Shown one piece after another: positions 1-7,513 of a DNA stretch of 64,000 bases. Position numbers and translations under genes: made by a program. The stretch covers positions 1,467,001 to 1,531,000 of the forward strand of contig NZ_CP027231.1 in NCBI RefSeq assembly GCF_002998435.1, given 5' to 3'. Each line of letters opens with the position of its first letter. Within the stretch, counting starts at the first letter, position 1. The notes under the pieces are model-generated. The model made no database searches, was not told the origin of the DNA, and saw nothing but the letters and a program-made list of their open reading frames with translations. The stretch comes from Bacteroides zoogleoformans (lineage in GTDB: Bacteria > Bacteroidota > Bacteroidia > Bacteroidales > Bacteroidaceae).

Positions 1-89
1 ACCATCTCAGCCTCCACCAAGTTCTTCCCGCTACCGGGATAGCGCACTGTTGCCAGCGCATCCAATATAAGTTTAGGATACAGTTTCAT
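1..89 (-). CDS. mrp: Mrp/NBP35-type iron-sulfur carrier ATPase, N-terminal fragment
   Basis: Only the first 29 codons are inside the window; the gene runs off the left edge. The start is the ATG whose complement is at 87-89. The translated beginning (MKLYPKLILDAL, then ATVRYPGSGKNLVEA) matches the N-terminal DUF59/MIP18-like domain that precedes the P-loop ATPase domain in Bacteroidota Mrp (ApbC) proteins, which carry and insert iron-sulfur clusters in the cytoplasm. The P-loop itself is not visible here, so the call rests on the N-terminus alone. It lies 15 bases after trmB on the same strand and is probably the last gene seen of the ilvE-trmB-mrp transcript. Confidence 0.75.
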   Translation of the reverse strand, partial: MKLYPKLILDALATVRYPGSGKNLVEAEM

Positions 90-104
90 AAGTTTAATGA
101 GTTT

Positions 105-863
105 TCATTTAGAGGTTTGCAGTCCGCTACGCTTACTGCGGTTGTAACTGCGGTATTCGTCCAGCTCAATCTCCACTTCGGGTTCTTGCAACTCGCCCGT
201 TTGCGGCAGACGGAACTTGATATATTTGATAGTTAAACCACGATCGAGCCATTGTTGTTCATAATAGGTTCTGATACTTAGTATCTCGTCGGCCATTCCC
301 GCATGATACAAGTCGTCGGTCATCACATCAACGGGCAGGCCGTTGCGTTCTATCATGTACTTGGTATAGGTGAACATGAAATTACTGTCCGTCTTCAGAT
401 GAATCCATCCGCCGTCCTTCAAGAACTTGCGGTAACGCTCCATAAAGAACGTAGAGGTCAGCCTCTTGGTGGCTTTCTTCATCTGCGGGTCGGAGAAAGT
501 AAGCCAGATTTCACTGACCTCGCCCGGTGCAAAGAAACGATCGATAATCTCAATGTTCGTGCGCAGAAAGGCCACATTCTTCATGCCAGTCTGCAATGCT
601 TCCGTAGCCCCTGACCACATGCGGGCTCCTTTTATATCCACTCCGATGAAATTCTTCTCCGGAAACAGCTTTCCCAATCCCACGGTGTATTCGCCGCGTC
701 CGCATCCCAATTCCAAAACAATGGGACGGTCATTCCCGAAGAATGACTCGCCCCACTTACCTCTTAAATCAAACGGAATATCGAAAACGGCCGAATACGG
801 GCATTCAAATACATGCGGATAACTTGCCATATCGGCAAACTTCGCCAATTTACCTTTCCCCAT
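105..863 (-). CDS. trmB: tRNA (guanine-46-N7)-methyltransferase
   Basis: This is a SAM-dependent enzyme that methylates N7 of G46 in the variable loop of tRNAs. The 252-residue product has the class I methyltransferase glycine motif [10 protein letters not shown] at residues 51-60, an acidic residue of the SAM pocket in GVDIKG near residue 76, and the TrmB-type segment FSDPQMKK near residue 123. The reading frame is open upstream to a TTG at 878, but that would overlap ilvE; the ATG at 863, beginning MGKGKLAKF four bases after the ilvE stop, fits the family start and a tight operon. The conserved neighbourhood (ilvE before, mrp after) supports co-transcription. Confidence 0.93.
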   Translation of the reverse strand: MGKGKLAKFADMASYPHVFECPYSAVFDIPFDLRGKWGESFFGNDRPIVLELGCGRGEYTVGLGKLFPEKNFIGVDIKGARMWSGATEALQTGMKNVAFLRTNIEIIDRFFAPGEVSEIWLTFSDPQMKKATKRLTSTFFMERYRKFLKDGGWIHLKTDSNFMFTYTKYMIERNGLPVDVMTDDLYHAGMADEILSIRTYYEQQWLDRGLTIKYIKFRLPQTGELQEPEVEIELDEYRSYNRSKRSGLQTSK

Positions 864-867
864 GCTC

Positions 868-1887
868 TTATTCCACAACAGTCACCCAGCCGTGTGTATC
901 GGGTTCGTCGCCATACTGAATGGCACGCAGCTTATTATACAACTTCGTACAAACAGGCCCCGGCTTTCCGTCTTTGGCGATGACGTACGACTTGCCGTTC
1001 TCCACATCGTCGATGCGCTCGATGGGACTGATGACGGCTGCCGTGCCACAAGCGCCCGCCTCCTCGAAAGTCAGCAATTCCTCTTCCGGTACGGGACGAC
1101 GCTCCACCTTCATGCCCATATCCTCGGCCAGCTGCATCAAGCTCTTGTTCGTAATGGAGGGCAGGATGGAAGTGGACTTCGGAGTGATGTATGTATTGTC
1201 CTTGATGCCGAAGAAGTTGGCAGCGCCGCACTCGTCGATGTATTTCTTCTCCTTGGCATCCAGATAGAACTCGCAAGCATAGCCCAAGTCGTGCGCCTTC
1301 TTGTTGGCACGCAGACTGGCCGCATAGTTACCGCCTACTTTATAAGTACCGGTTCCATGAGGCGCGGCACGGTCGAACTCACGGATAATAACATACGGAT
1401 TGGTCGAGAACCCGCCCTTGAAGTAAGGGCCCACCGGCGTAACGAATATCACGAACAAATACTCACTGGCAGGATGTACGCCCACCTGTGCACCGGTGCC
1501 GACCAGCAACGGACGGATATATAAGGAAGCGCCCGACTCGTATGGCGGAATAAAACGCTCGTTCAGCTTTACCACCTTCAAGACAGCCTCCCTGAAGCGC
1601 TCCGTAGAAAGTTCCGGCATCAGAATGCCCCGACAGGTGGATTGCAACCGGGCCGCATTCTCTTCCAGACGGAAGATACGCACTTTGCCGTCTTTACCGC
1701 GGAAAGCCTTCAGGCCTTCGAAAGCCTCCTGACCGTAATGCAGGCAAGTGGCAGCCATGTGCATGGGGATAGTCTCTTCGCTGCAAGTTTCCAGTTCGCC
1801 CCATTGTCCGTTACGATAATAAATTCTCACGTTGTAATCTGTCTTCATATACCCGAACGGCAGATTAGCCCAATCCAGTTCTTTCAT
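868..1887 (-). CDS. ilvE: Branched-chain amino acid aminotransferase
   Basis: This is a PLP-dependent class IV aminotransferase that interconverts Leu, Ile and Val with their 2-oxo acids using glutamate/2-oxoglutarate. The 339-residue protein shows the family features: [12 protein letters not shown] near residues 51-62, and the PLP lysine K183 in [14 protein letters not shown]. The length and N-terminus ([20 protein letters not shown]) are those of the larger BCAT group found in Bacteroidota. A -7 type promoter box lies about 40 bases upstream, so the gene may begin its own transcript with trmB and mrp even though xseB stops only 52 bases before it. Confidence 0.95.
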   Translation of the reverse strand: MKELDWANLPFGYMKTDYNVRIYYRNGQWGELETCSEETIPMHMAATCLHYGQEAFEGLKAFRGKDGKVRIFRLEENAARLQSTCRGILMPELSTERFREAVLKVVKLNERFIPPYESGASLYIRPLLVGTGAQVGVHPASEYLFVIFVTPVGPYFKGGFSTNPYVIIREFDRAAPHGTGTYKVGGNYAASLRANKKAHDLGYACEFYLDAKEKKYIDECGAANFFGIKDNTYITPKSTSILPSITNKSLMQLAEDMGMKVERRPVPEEELLTFEEAGACGTAAVISPIERIDDVENGKSYVIAKDGKPGPVCTKLYNKLRAIQYGDEPDTHGWVTVVE

Positions 1888-1927
1888 ATCTCAAAGTATT
1901 AGTTACGTCAATACGTACATTTCGCAA

Positions 1928-1935
1928 CAAATGTA
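1928..1935 (-). promoter_or_regulatory. Probable -7 box for ilvE
   Basis: On the minus strand these bases read TACATTTG, an exact match to the Bacteroides -7 consensus TAnnTTTG, 40 bases before the ilvE ATG in the short xseB-ilvE gap. I do not see a clear TTTG at the expected -33 position, which would lie within xseB. Confidence 0.5.
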
Positions 1936-1939
1936 GTTC

Positions 1940-2152
1940 TTATTCTTCAGAATCCCGCTTCTCCGATAGTAATTTTTCAATTTCCCGGTCGGCTTTCGTC
2001 AGTTTATCACTGCAAAATGCGATGATCTCATTGGCCTCTTTTATCTTTTCGGCCAGTTCGTCTATCTCCAGCTCGTTATTGCCCATGCGATTGACAATTT
2101 CTTCCAAGCGTGCCAAGGCCTGGGCATAGCTCTCTTTTTTCTTTGTAGCCAT
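1940..2152 (-). CDS. xseB: Exodeoxyribonuclease VII small subunit
   Basis: This 70-residue protein is the small, all-helical subunit of ExoVII, which binds the coiled-coil tail of XseA to form the nuclease that degrades single-stranded DNA from both ends. The sequence (MATKKKESYAQALARLEEIV followed by acidic and basic heptad-like helices and an acidic tail) is typical in length and composition. It starts at an ATG 14 bases after xseA stops, so the two subunits are co-translated from one transcript. Confidence 0.92.
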   Translation of the reverse strand: MATKKKESYAQALARLEEIVNRMGNNELEIDELAEKIKEANEIIAFCSDKLTKADREIEKLLSEKRDSEE

Positions 2153-2166
2153 TGTATTATTGTTTT

Positions 2167-3480
2167 TTATATTCCCACTGTATTTCTTCTTTTCTTGGAT
2201 GCCTTTACAACAGACAGCAATTCGCCCTGATAGATACGGGTTACTATTTCATCCCCTTCTTGTACTTGTTTGAAGTCTTTCACCACCTTTCCATCTTTCA
2301 GCGTAATGCTGTAGCCTCGCGCCAAGAGGTGTTCCGGCGAGGCATCCTTTAAACGTTGTTGCAACAACTCCAGACGATGCCGTTCGCCAGACAAACGCCC
2401 TCGAAGCGACGAAATGAGGTCTTTGCGCAAAGTAATCAGAGAAAGACGTCCGGACGAGAGGGTACGGTAGACGACAGCAGGAATCCGATTTTTGTAACCG
2501 ATGATTTTACGCCGTTCCCGCTCCAACAGGCTTCTTGCTCCTTCTTGCAAACGAGCGGCAAGTATATCCAGTCCATCGGCGGCATCGCCCATACGGTCTA
2601 TCAGAAATTCGGCGGCAGCAGTAGGGGTCTTCACGCGGCTATGGGCTACGGAATCAATTACCGTATCATCCCGTTCGTGACCTATACCGGTAATGATAGG
2701 TAGCGGAAACTGCGCACAAGCTGCGGCAAGCAGGTAGGTATCAAAACCGGAAAGGTCGGATGTCGCACCTCCACCACGAATAATGACCACTACATCGAAC
2801 TCGTCCATACGGGCATTTATTTTATCAAGAGCCGACAATACGGTGTCTTCCACACGGTCGCCCTGCATCAAGGCAGGGAACAGTTCGGTATAAAAGAAAA
2901 AGTTGCGGGGATTGTTCTCCAATTGGTGACAGAAGTCGCCGTAACCTGCTGCCGTAGAAGAAGATATGACGGCAATGCGCTGTGGGAGCAGCGGCATCTC
3001 CAATTCCTTGTTCAGCGTCAGGACACCTTCTTCTTCAAGCTGATTCAAGATTTCCCTGCGACGGCGAGCCATATCTCCCAAAGTATAGGTAGGGTCAATA
3101 TCTTGTACGGTAAGAGTATATCCATAGAGTTCATGAAAACTGACCGTAACCAGCACCAGTACTTTGATGCCGGAAGCGAGCTCCCGCCCCGTAGTCTCCT
3201 CGAAATAGGGCTTCAACAAGCGGAAGACATTCGCCCAGATCGTACCCCTTGCTTTGGCTATTAAGTTTTTGCCACGAGCATCTTTTTGTATGAACTCCAG
3301 GTAACAATGCCCCGTACTGTTGGTGCGCACGTCGCTCAGCTCTGCCTGCACCCAATATTCATCGGGCAGGCATTGTTCCATGCAGCTACGCACCAGGGCA
3401 TTCAGGTCGAAGAGAGAGAGGAAGCCTCTCCCTCCTGTCCCCTCCTCCATAGAGAGGGGGGGATCATTACTTTGGTTCAT
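2167..3480 (-). CDS. xseA: Exodeoxyribonuclease VII large subunit
   Basis: This is the catalytic subunit of ExoVII, a cytoplasmic single-strand DNA exonuclease used in repair. The 437-residue protein has an N-terminal OB-fold (VQAELSDVRTNSTGHCYLEF, near residues 43-62), the central catalytic domain with AVISSSTAAGYGDF and the VVIIRGGGATSDL and ITGIGHERD motifs, and a long helical C-terminus that binds XseB. The first 20 or so residues (MNQSNDPPLSMEEGTGGRGF) are low-complexity and are encoded by a GC-rich intergenic repeat at 3420-3464; homology with the family begins at LSLFDLNALV. The true start may be the ATG at 3480 or an internal one created by the repeat. Confidence 0.93.
   Translation of the reverse strand: MNQSNDPPLSMEEGTGGRGFLSLFDLNALVRSCMEQCLPDEYWVQAELSDVRTNSTGHCYLEFIQKDARGKNLIAKARGTIWANVFRLLKPYFEETTGRELASGIKVLVLVTVSFHELYGYTLTVQDIDPTYTLGDMARRRREILNQLEEEGVLTLNKELEMPLLPQRIAVISSSTAAGYGDFCHQLENNPRNFFFYTELFPALMQGDRVEDTVLSALDKINARMDEFDVVVIIRGGGATSDLSGFDTYLLAAACAQFPLPIITGIGHERDDTVIDSVAHSRVKTPTAAAEFLIDRMGDAADGLDILAARLQEGARSLLERERRKIIGYKNRIPAVVYRTLSSGRLSLITLRKDLISSLRGRLSGERHRLELLQQRLKDASPEHLLARGYSITLKDGKVVKDFKQVQEGDEIVTRIYQGELLSVVKASKKRRNTVGI
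3420..3464. repeat. GC-rich repeat, copy 1, inside the 5' end of xseA
   Basis: This C-rich then G-rich stretch of about 45 bases is itself an imperfect palindrome. It matches, in inverted orientation, the stretch at 3543-3588: the first 13 bases (3420-3432) are an exact reverse complement of 3576-3588, and the remainder aligns with a few mismatches. The two copies flank the 60-base gap between xseA and the protease gene. Here the repeat is translated as the N-terminal extension of XseA. Confidence 0.75.
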
Positions 3481-3540
3481 GTTTCGGATTTAATAACGGC
3501 ATTACTGTTTCTTTTTATTATTAAATGTCAGATAGCAAAG

Positions 3541-4926
3541 CTATCTCCCCTCCTCCCTATGGGGGAGAGGGTAGGGGGAGAGGCTTCCCTTCCACATATC
3601 CGGCACTCCATATCCATAAATATTGTCAGGACAATCGGCACGGTCGCCTACACTACGCACCAACTCAATCACCTCTCTGGCCGTCAGTTCCGGACGAGCC
3701 TGCCACAAACAGGTAACCATGCCACACATAATCGGTGAAGAGAAAGAAGTTCCGTTGGCCTTTCCCTGATTACCGTCCGTACGCATCACGTCAGCTCCCA
3801 AGCCAAGGGCCACGACGTCCGGTTTCACACGGTTGTCGGTCGTATTACCGACAGAAGAAAACGGAGCCAAAACAGCCTTTATGTCTATCGCGCCTACCGT
3901 CAACACATTTTCGGCATCGCCCGGAGGGGTGATTTTCTTCCAAGAACCCATACCGGAATTTCCGGCACTGCACACCAATATCATTCCTTTATCGGCCACG
4001 CGTGATGCCTGTCGGGACATCAAAGCATAGCGTCCGTCCAAATTACGATACGTATAATCCTTGGATTTGTCGTCAAAAGAATAGTAGCCCAATGAAGTAT
4101 TGATCACATCTACTCCCACACTATCGGCAAACTCCACAGCGGCTGCCCAATAATCCTGCTCCACCAGATGCTCGGAATATTCGTCTTCACTGCGCAGCAA
4201 CCAGAAAGAAGCTTCCGGAGCCGTACCGGTCATGATATCAGGGCGGTTCATGCCGATACACGAAAGTACCATCAGGCCGTGACCGCTTTCCGCAAAGATG
4301 TCGGCCTCAGGATTTACAAAATCTTTCGTACCTAAAATGCGGATATTCTGCATGGCCGTAATCCGGTCTGCATTATGGAAGCCGGCGTCAATGACGGCAA
4401 TCGTCATCCCTTGTCCTTTGAAGCCCGCTTCGTGCAGTTTATCACCATTGCTCAACCGTATCTGCTGAATGGCGAGTCCATAAATACTGTCAGGATGCAC
4501 CGTCGGCCGGTTCAGTAAAGAATCGCGCTTTGTGGCCATGAACAGCCCGTCTCCTTTGGGAAATGTCCAAACTTTCTCCGTCCGGCAGACAAAAGGCAAT
4601 GCGGCAACACGGTCCATCAACATCGAATCGTTGCAGGACACAGTGACAAAGTTATCCCACTTACCGGTCACTACGATGTTCACCCCTTGACGACGAATCT
4701 CGTCTATATACTTGCGGCACACAGGCAAGTCTGTAGAATCTATCGGCAAGTTCTGCTTCCGGCGGCGCGCAATCGCCTTTTCAGAAAGAAAAGCCTCCGG
4801 GCGTTTCAATGAATACGCCGTAGCGGCCTTGTCTTTCAGACTGACACGATATTTCAACGTGTCTTGTTGAGCCGATGCTCCCGAAACGACCAGAATGAAA
4901 GTCAAAAGAAAAAAAAGTTTCCTCAT
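3541..4926 (-). CDS. Exported subtilisin-like (S8 family) serine protease
   Basis: The 461-residue protein has a signal peptide (residues 1-19, ending SGASAQ) and an S8 peptidase domain with the complete catalytic triad: D180 in TIAVIDAG, H216 in ESGHGLMV and S394 in NGTSFSSP; N323 in AGNSG supplies the oxyanion hole. A propeptide-like region of about 120 residues precedes the domain. It should act in the periplasm or at the surface; the substrate is unknown. Its ATG overlaps the mnmA stop by four bases (ATGA), so it is translationally coupled to mnmA. The last 13 residues ([13 protein letters not shown]) come from the intergenic repeat at 3543-3588 and are not part of the peptidase fold. Confidence 0.92.
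   Translation of the reverse strand: MRKLFFLLTFILVVSGASAQQDTLKYRVSLKDKAATAYSLKRPEAFLSEKAIARRRKQNLPIDSTDLPVCRKYIDEIRRQGVNIVVTGKWDNFVTVSCNDSMLMDRVAALPFVCRTEKVWTFPKGDGLFMATKRDSLLNRPTVHPDSIYGLAIQQIRLSNGDKLHEAGFKGQGMTIAVIDAGFHNADRITAMQNIRILGTKDFVNPEADIFAESGHGLMVLSCIGMNRPDIMTGTAPEASFWLLRSEDEYSEHLVEQDYWAAAVEFADSVGVDVINTSLGYYSFDDKSKDYTYRNLDGRYALMSRQASRVADKGMILVCSAGNSGMGSWKKITPPGDAENVLTVGAIDIKAVLAPFSSVGNTTDNRVKPDVVALGLGADVMRTDGNQGKANGTSFSSPIMCGMVTCLWQARPELTAREVIELVRSVGDRADCPDNIYGYGVPDMWKGSLSPYPLPHREEGR
3543..3588. repeat. GC-rich repeat, copy 2, inside the 3' end of the protease gene
   Basis: This is the inverted partner of the repeat at 3420-3464 (see there). It is centred on CTATGGGGGAGAGG and is translated as the C-terminal tail [11 protein letters not shown] of the S8 protease. 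The arrangement suggests a mobile or amplified palindromic repeat that has entered the ends of both flanking genes. Confidence 0.75.
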
Positions 4927-6023
4927 ATATTTAATGTTTCATTATTATTTTCAACAATATACATCCCGATACCCCGTTGGGAGGCAATAAACGAACCGCC
5001 GACTACCCGATTGTCGATATAAAATACGGCAGATTGCCCCGGAGCGATGGCAGAGGCTTCCGATAAGAAATGAACCAGCAAACGCCCGTCTTCCAGACGC
5101 TTCACTGTGCAAGGAATGGGTTTGCTGCGGTAGCGGATGCGCACGGTGAGTTCCCGAGTGGCAAAGAATTCGTTTTCATCCGTCAGATTATCCTGTTCGG
5201 TAAGCATGTATTCTGTCTTTAATTGTTCGGCATCTCCCAGCATGACCGTGTTTTTCTGCGGATTTATCTTTAAGACATAAGCCGGCTTCCCCAGAGCTAT
5301 TTCCAACCCCTTGCGCTGCCCGATGGTGTAATACGGGAAGCCCTTATGCTCTCCCAGCTTCACTCCTTCCGAGTTGACGAACCACCCCGGACCTACTTTG
5401 CGGTCTATCTCCGGAGAATGTTCGCGCAGAAAATCCCGATAGTCCCCCTTAATGAAACATACTTCCATGCTCTCACCCTCTTCCGCCTTGAGTGTATACC
5501 CCCTGTCACGAAGATATTCGCGCACCTGCCCTTTGGTATAAGTGCCCAACGGAAAGATGCATCGCTTCAAGACATCCTGTCCCAACCGCCAAAGGAAATA
5601 AGACTGGTCTTTCTTATCATCGTCTCCTACAAGTATATATACCTTTCCACCACGTTCCTCCAAACGGGTATAATGTCCGGTAGAGACGTATACGCATCCC
5701 AACTTGTCCGCCCACTCCGTCAGGATGCGAAATTTAAACAACGGGTTGCACATTACGCAAGGATTGGGAGTACGCCCCCGGCGATATTCGTCAATGAAAT
5801 TCTGCACGATTATGCGACGAAAAGCCTCACGTTCGTCGGCCACATGGTGCTCGATGCCTATGCTGTGGGCAAGCCTGCGGGCTTCGGCAAGTTCGTCCCC
5901 CCATACCCACATGGTAAGGCCCACAATCTCGTAGCCTTGTTCCTTCAACATCAGGCAGGTGGCAGTACTGTCTATACCTCCACTCATGCCCACCAATATT
6001 CTTTTCTCGGATTTGCCCATCAT
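4923..6023 (-). CDS. mnmA: tRNA-specific 2-thiouridylase
   Basis: MnmA transfers activated sulfur to U34 of Lys, Glu and Gln tRNAs, making 2-thiouridine. The 366-residue protein has the PP-loop SGGIDS at residues 14-19 for ATP, the paired cysteines of TPNPCVMCN (C89 and C92), and the catalytic cysteine C189 in [14 protein letters not shown]. The linker after the PP-loop is shorter than in E. coli MnmA, as seen in the second MnmA type of Bacteroidota. The frame is open to a TTG at 6029, but an ATG at 6023 ([16 protein letters not shown]) is the natural start. The stop overlaps the downstream protease start by four bases. Confidence 0.93.
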   Translation of the reverse strand: MMGKSEKRILVGMSGGIDSTATCLMLKEQGYEIVGLTMWVWGDELAEARRLAHSIGIEHHVADEREAFRRIIVQNFIDEYRRGRTPNPCVMCNPLFKFRILTEWADKLGCVYVSTGHYTRLEERGGKVYILVGDDDKKDQSYFLWRLGQDVLKRCIFPLGTYTKGQVREYLRDRGYTLKAEEGESMEVCFIKGDYRDFLREHSPEIDRKVGPGWFVNSEGVKLGEHKGFPYYTIGQRKGLEIALGKPAYVLKINPQKNTVMLGDAEQLKTEYMLTEQDNLTDENEFFATRELTVRIRYRSKPIPCTVKRLEDGRLLVHFLSEASAIAPGQSAVFYIDNRVVGGSFIASQRGIGMYIVENNNETLNI

Positions 6024-6161
6024 TTCCAACTCATTCTACAAGTTACTACCGGAAGCCAAATAGTTCTTCCTATTCATTGCCTCTTATGTGCATCAAACAC
6101 ATCGGGCTGAAAGTTTAAACAGCCCGCAATTCCGATAACCGACTGTTTTTATTCACGAAAG

Positions 6162-6192
6162 CAAAGGTAGCAATAATTCGCAGATGGACAAT
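6162..6192 (-). promoter_or_regulatory. Probable mnmA promoter
   Basis: On the minus strand the -7 box is TACCTTTG (6162-6169), an exact TAnnTTTG match; the -33 element 19 bases upstream is ATTG (6189-6192), one base off TTTG. The resulting 5' leader of roughly 130 bases contains a hairpin with 7 paired bases (arms 6102-6108 and 6121-6127, one side CGGGCTG). Confidence 0.6.
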
Positions 6193-6328
6193 ACATTTTA
6201 TCTCATCATAGAACAACGACATACCGACTATTTACATTGTAATCAATCTTTACCTCTCCACATCCGCTTTCACAGAAAATCCGAAGGCCACTACTCCCCT
6301 GACAGAACGCTTTCTGACAAAGGGATAT

Positions 6329-6383
6329 CTAAGTATACGGCTGATGCACCATCAGTATACCACTGATGTACCCTCGATATAGA
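6329..6383. repeat. 11-base-period repeat island between divergent genes
   Basis: Five consecutive 11-base blocks begin at 6329, 6340, 6351, 6362 and 6373. The first four are recognisably related (CTAAGTATACG, GCTGATGCACC, ATCAGTATACC, ACTGATGTACC). The island lies in the 593-base gap between mnmA and the gene at 6617. The rest of that gap (6024-6616) holds the two divergent promoters and otherwise nothing I recognise; a 72-codon minus-strand frame across 6291-6509 shows no family features. Confidence 0.55.
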
Positions 6384-6565
6384 AGTGAACTCTGATCTCC
6401 TTCTTCTCTTGTCTGGTCGAAAGTTTTTTTGGTAATATTTTTCAGAAGAGACGATAATTTGTTCGTCTGCAATTTCCACATCCTCATTGTCTTTTAAAAC
6501 TCTCCGCAAAGAAGATGAAGCGGATTTTGCCGTTCAATTGCAGACAAACATTTCCTTGCGGAAAA

Positions 6566-6597
6566 TTTGAATCTTAATCTGAAAAAACATATATTTG
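6566..6597 (+). promoter_or_regulatory. Promoter of the gene at 6617
   Basis: A TTTG at 6566-6569 is followed after exactly 20 bases by TATATTTG at 6590-6597. This is a full match to the Bacteroides -33/-7 pattern, 19 bases before the ATG. Confidence 0.75.
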
Positions 6598-6616
6598 AGG
6601 AAACAGCATTCAGGAT

Positions 6617-7471
6617 ATGGCTAATCCGCAAATTCCGGGCATCACCCAAGCAGAGCAAGACTTGTTGTACAGTAAGCTGAGCACGTACAATCAGGGAAGG
6701 GCCTCTTACAAGGAAGCAGGCGCCTATCTTGTCGTGCTGCCTCGCCCCGAGCATCTACTGTACTCTCTATGGGTATATTCTCCTCTGCCTGAGCGACAGT
6801 CTGTTTTCTTCGTTTGCGATCTTTCTGCCGATGTACACGAAACCTTGCGAATGGCAAGTTCGCTGTGCTTTTACTCTACCCGCTGCCTGATATTGGTGGA
6901 ATATAATGCCAAAAGGATGCAAAGCAAAGGAGATGATATCATTTCTTTCGGCAAATATCACGGACACTTTTTGCACGAGATACTTCGCATAGATCCCGCC
7001 TATCTTGCATGGATAGCTTTCAAGTTCCGGCCTCGGATACCGAAGCAAGAACGTTTCGTGCAGATAGCCCGGATTTATCATTCGGTCAGTCTGGACATCC
7101 AACGAAGAAGGGCGAAGCAGGTCACAAACAACAATGGGCGCTTTCTGGGGAAAGAAGGAGAGAGGCTGGAGAATCTGACTTTGACCGTCCTCGGCGTCAC
7201 AGTGGAAGATAATTCCTACAAAACTCAAGTCAGAGGAACCACTGCCTATTTTTATGTACGCCAAGTGTTGAAACTGAAAGACGCTTCCGGAAATCTGGTC
7301 ACTTTCAGAATAAATGCACGCACGGCAAGCCGAAGTTCGTGCCAACTGCCTGCTGCGGAACATGCCTACCGACCGGGGGAAACAATAAGAATCGTTTCCG
7401 CCCGGGTGGCACGTACCTACGTGGCAGGAAGTAAAAAATATACACGGCTCACACACATAAAGACGGCATAG
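6617..7471 (+). CDS. Unknown protein with a GKY-type motif and a possible OB-fold
   Basis: I do not recognise this 284-residue cytoplasmic protein as a named family. Near residues 112-137 it has ISFGKYHGHFLHEIL followed by DPAYLAWIAFKF, resembling the short GKY/G-x-x-L/YL-x-W domain of DUF3820 and the C-terminal domain of ExoX-like exonucleases. The second half (from about residue 170) has the spacing FLGKEGERLENLTLTVLGV, then a GTTAYFYV strand and a DASGN turn, then GETIRIVSARV, which looks like a beta-barrel of the kind seen in OB-fold nucleic-acid-binding proteins. It has no signal peptide or membrane segment. It has its own strong promoter and no co-directional partner. A role in DNA or RNA transactions is inference only. 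Confidence 0.75.
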   Translation: MANPQIPGITQAEQDLLYSKLSTYNQGRASYKEAGAYLVVLPRPEHLLYSLWVYSPLPERQSVFFVCDLSADVHETLRMASSLCFYSTRCLILVEYNAKRMQSKGDDIISFGKYHGHFLHEILRIDPAYLAWIAFKFRPRIPKQERFVQIARIYHSVSLDIQRRRAKQVTNNNGRFLGKEGERLENLTLTVLGVTVEDNSYKTQVRGTTAYFYVRQVLKLKDASGNLVTFRINARTASRSSCQLPAAEHAYRPGETIRIVSARVARTYVAGSKKYTRLTHIKTA

Positions 7472-7513
7472 ACCTCAGAGGAAAAGCATGCCGCATTTCT
7501 GTACTTTACCGTA

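Noticed and set aside
6291..6509. A 72-codon minus-strand frame between mnmA and the gene at 6617
   Set aside because: It crosses the 11-base repeat blocks, has no conserved-looking composition, and its end is placed by the repeats; no promoter match precedes it.
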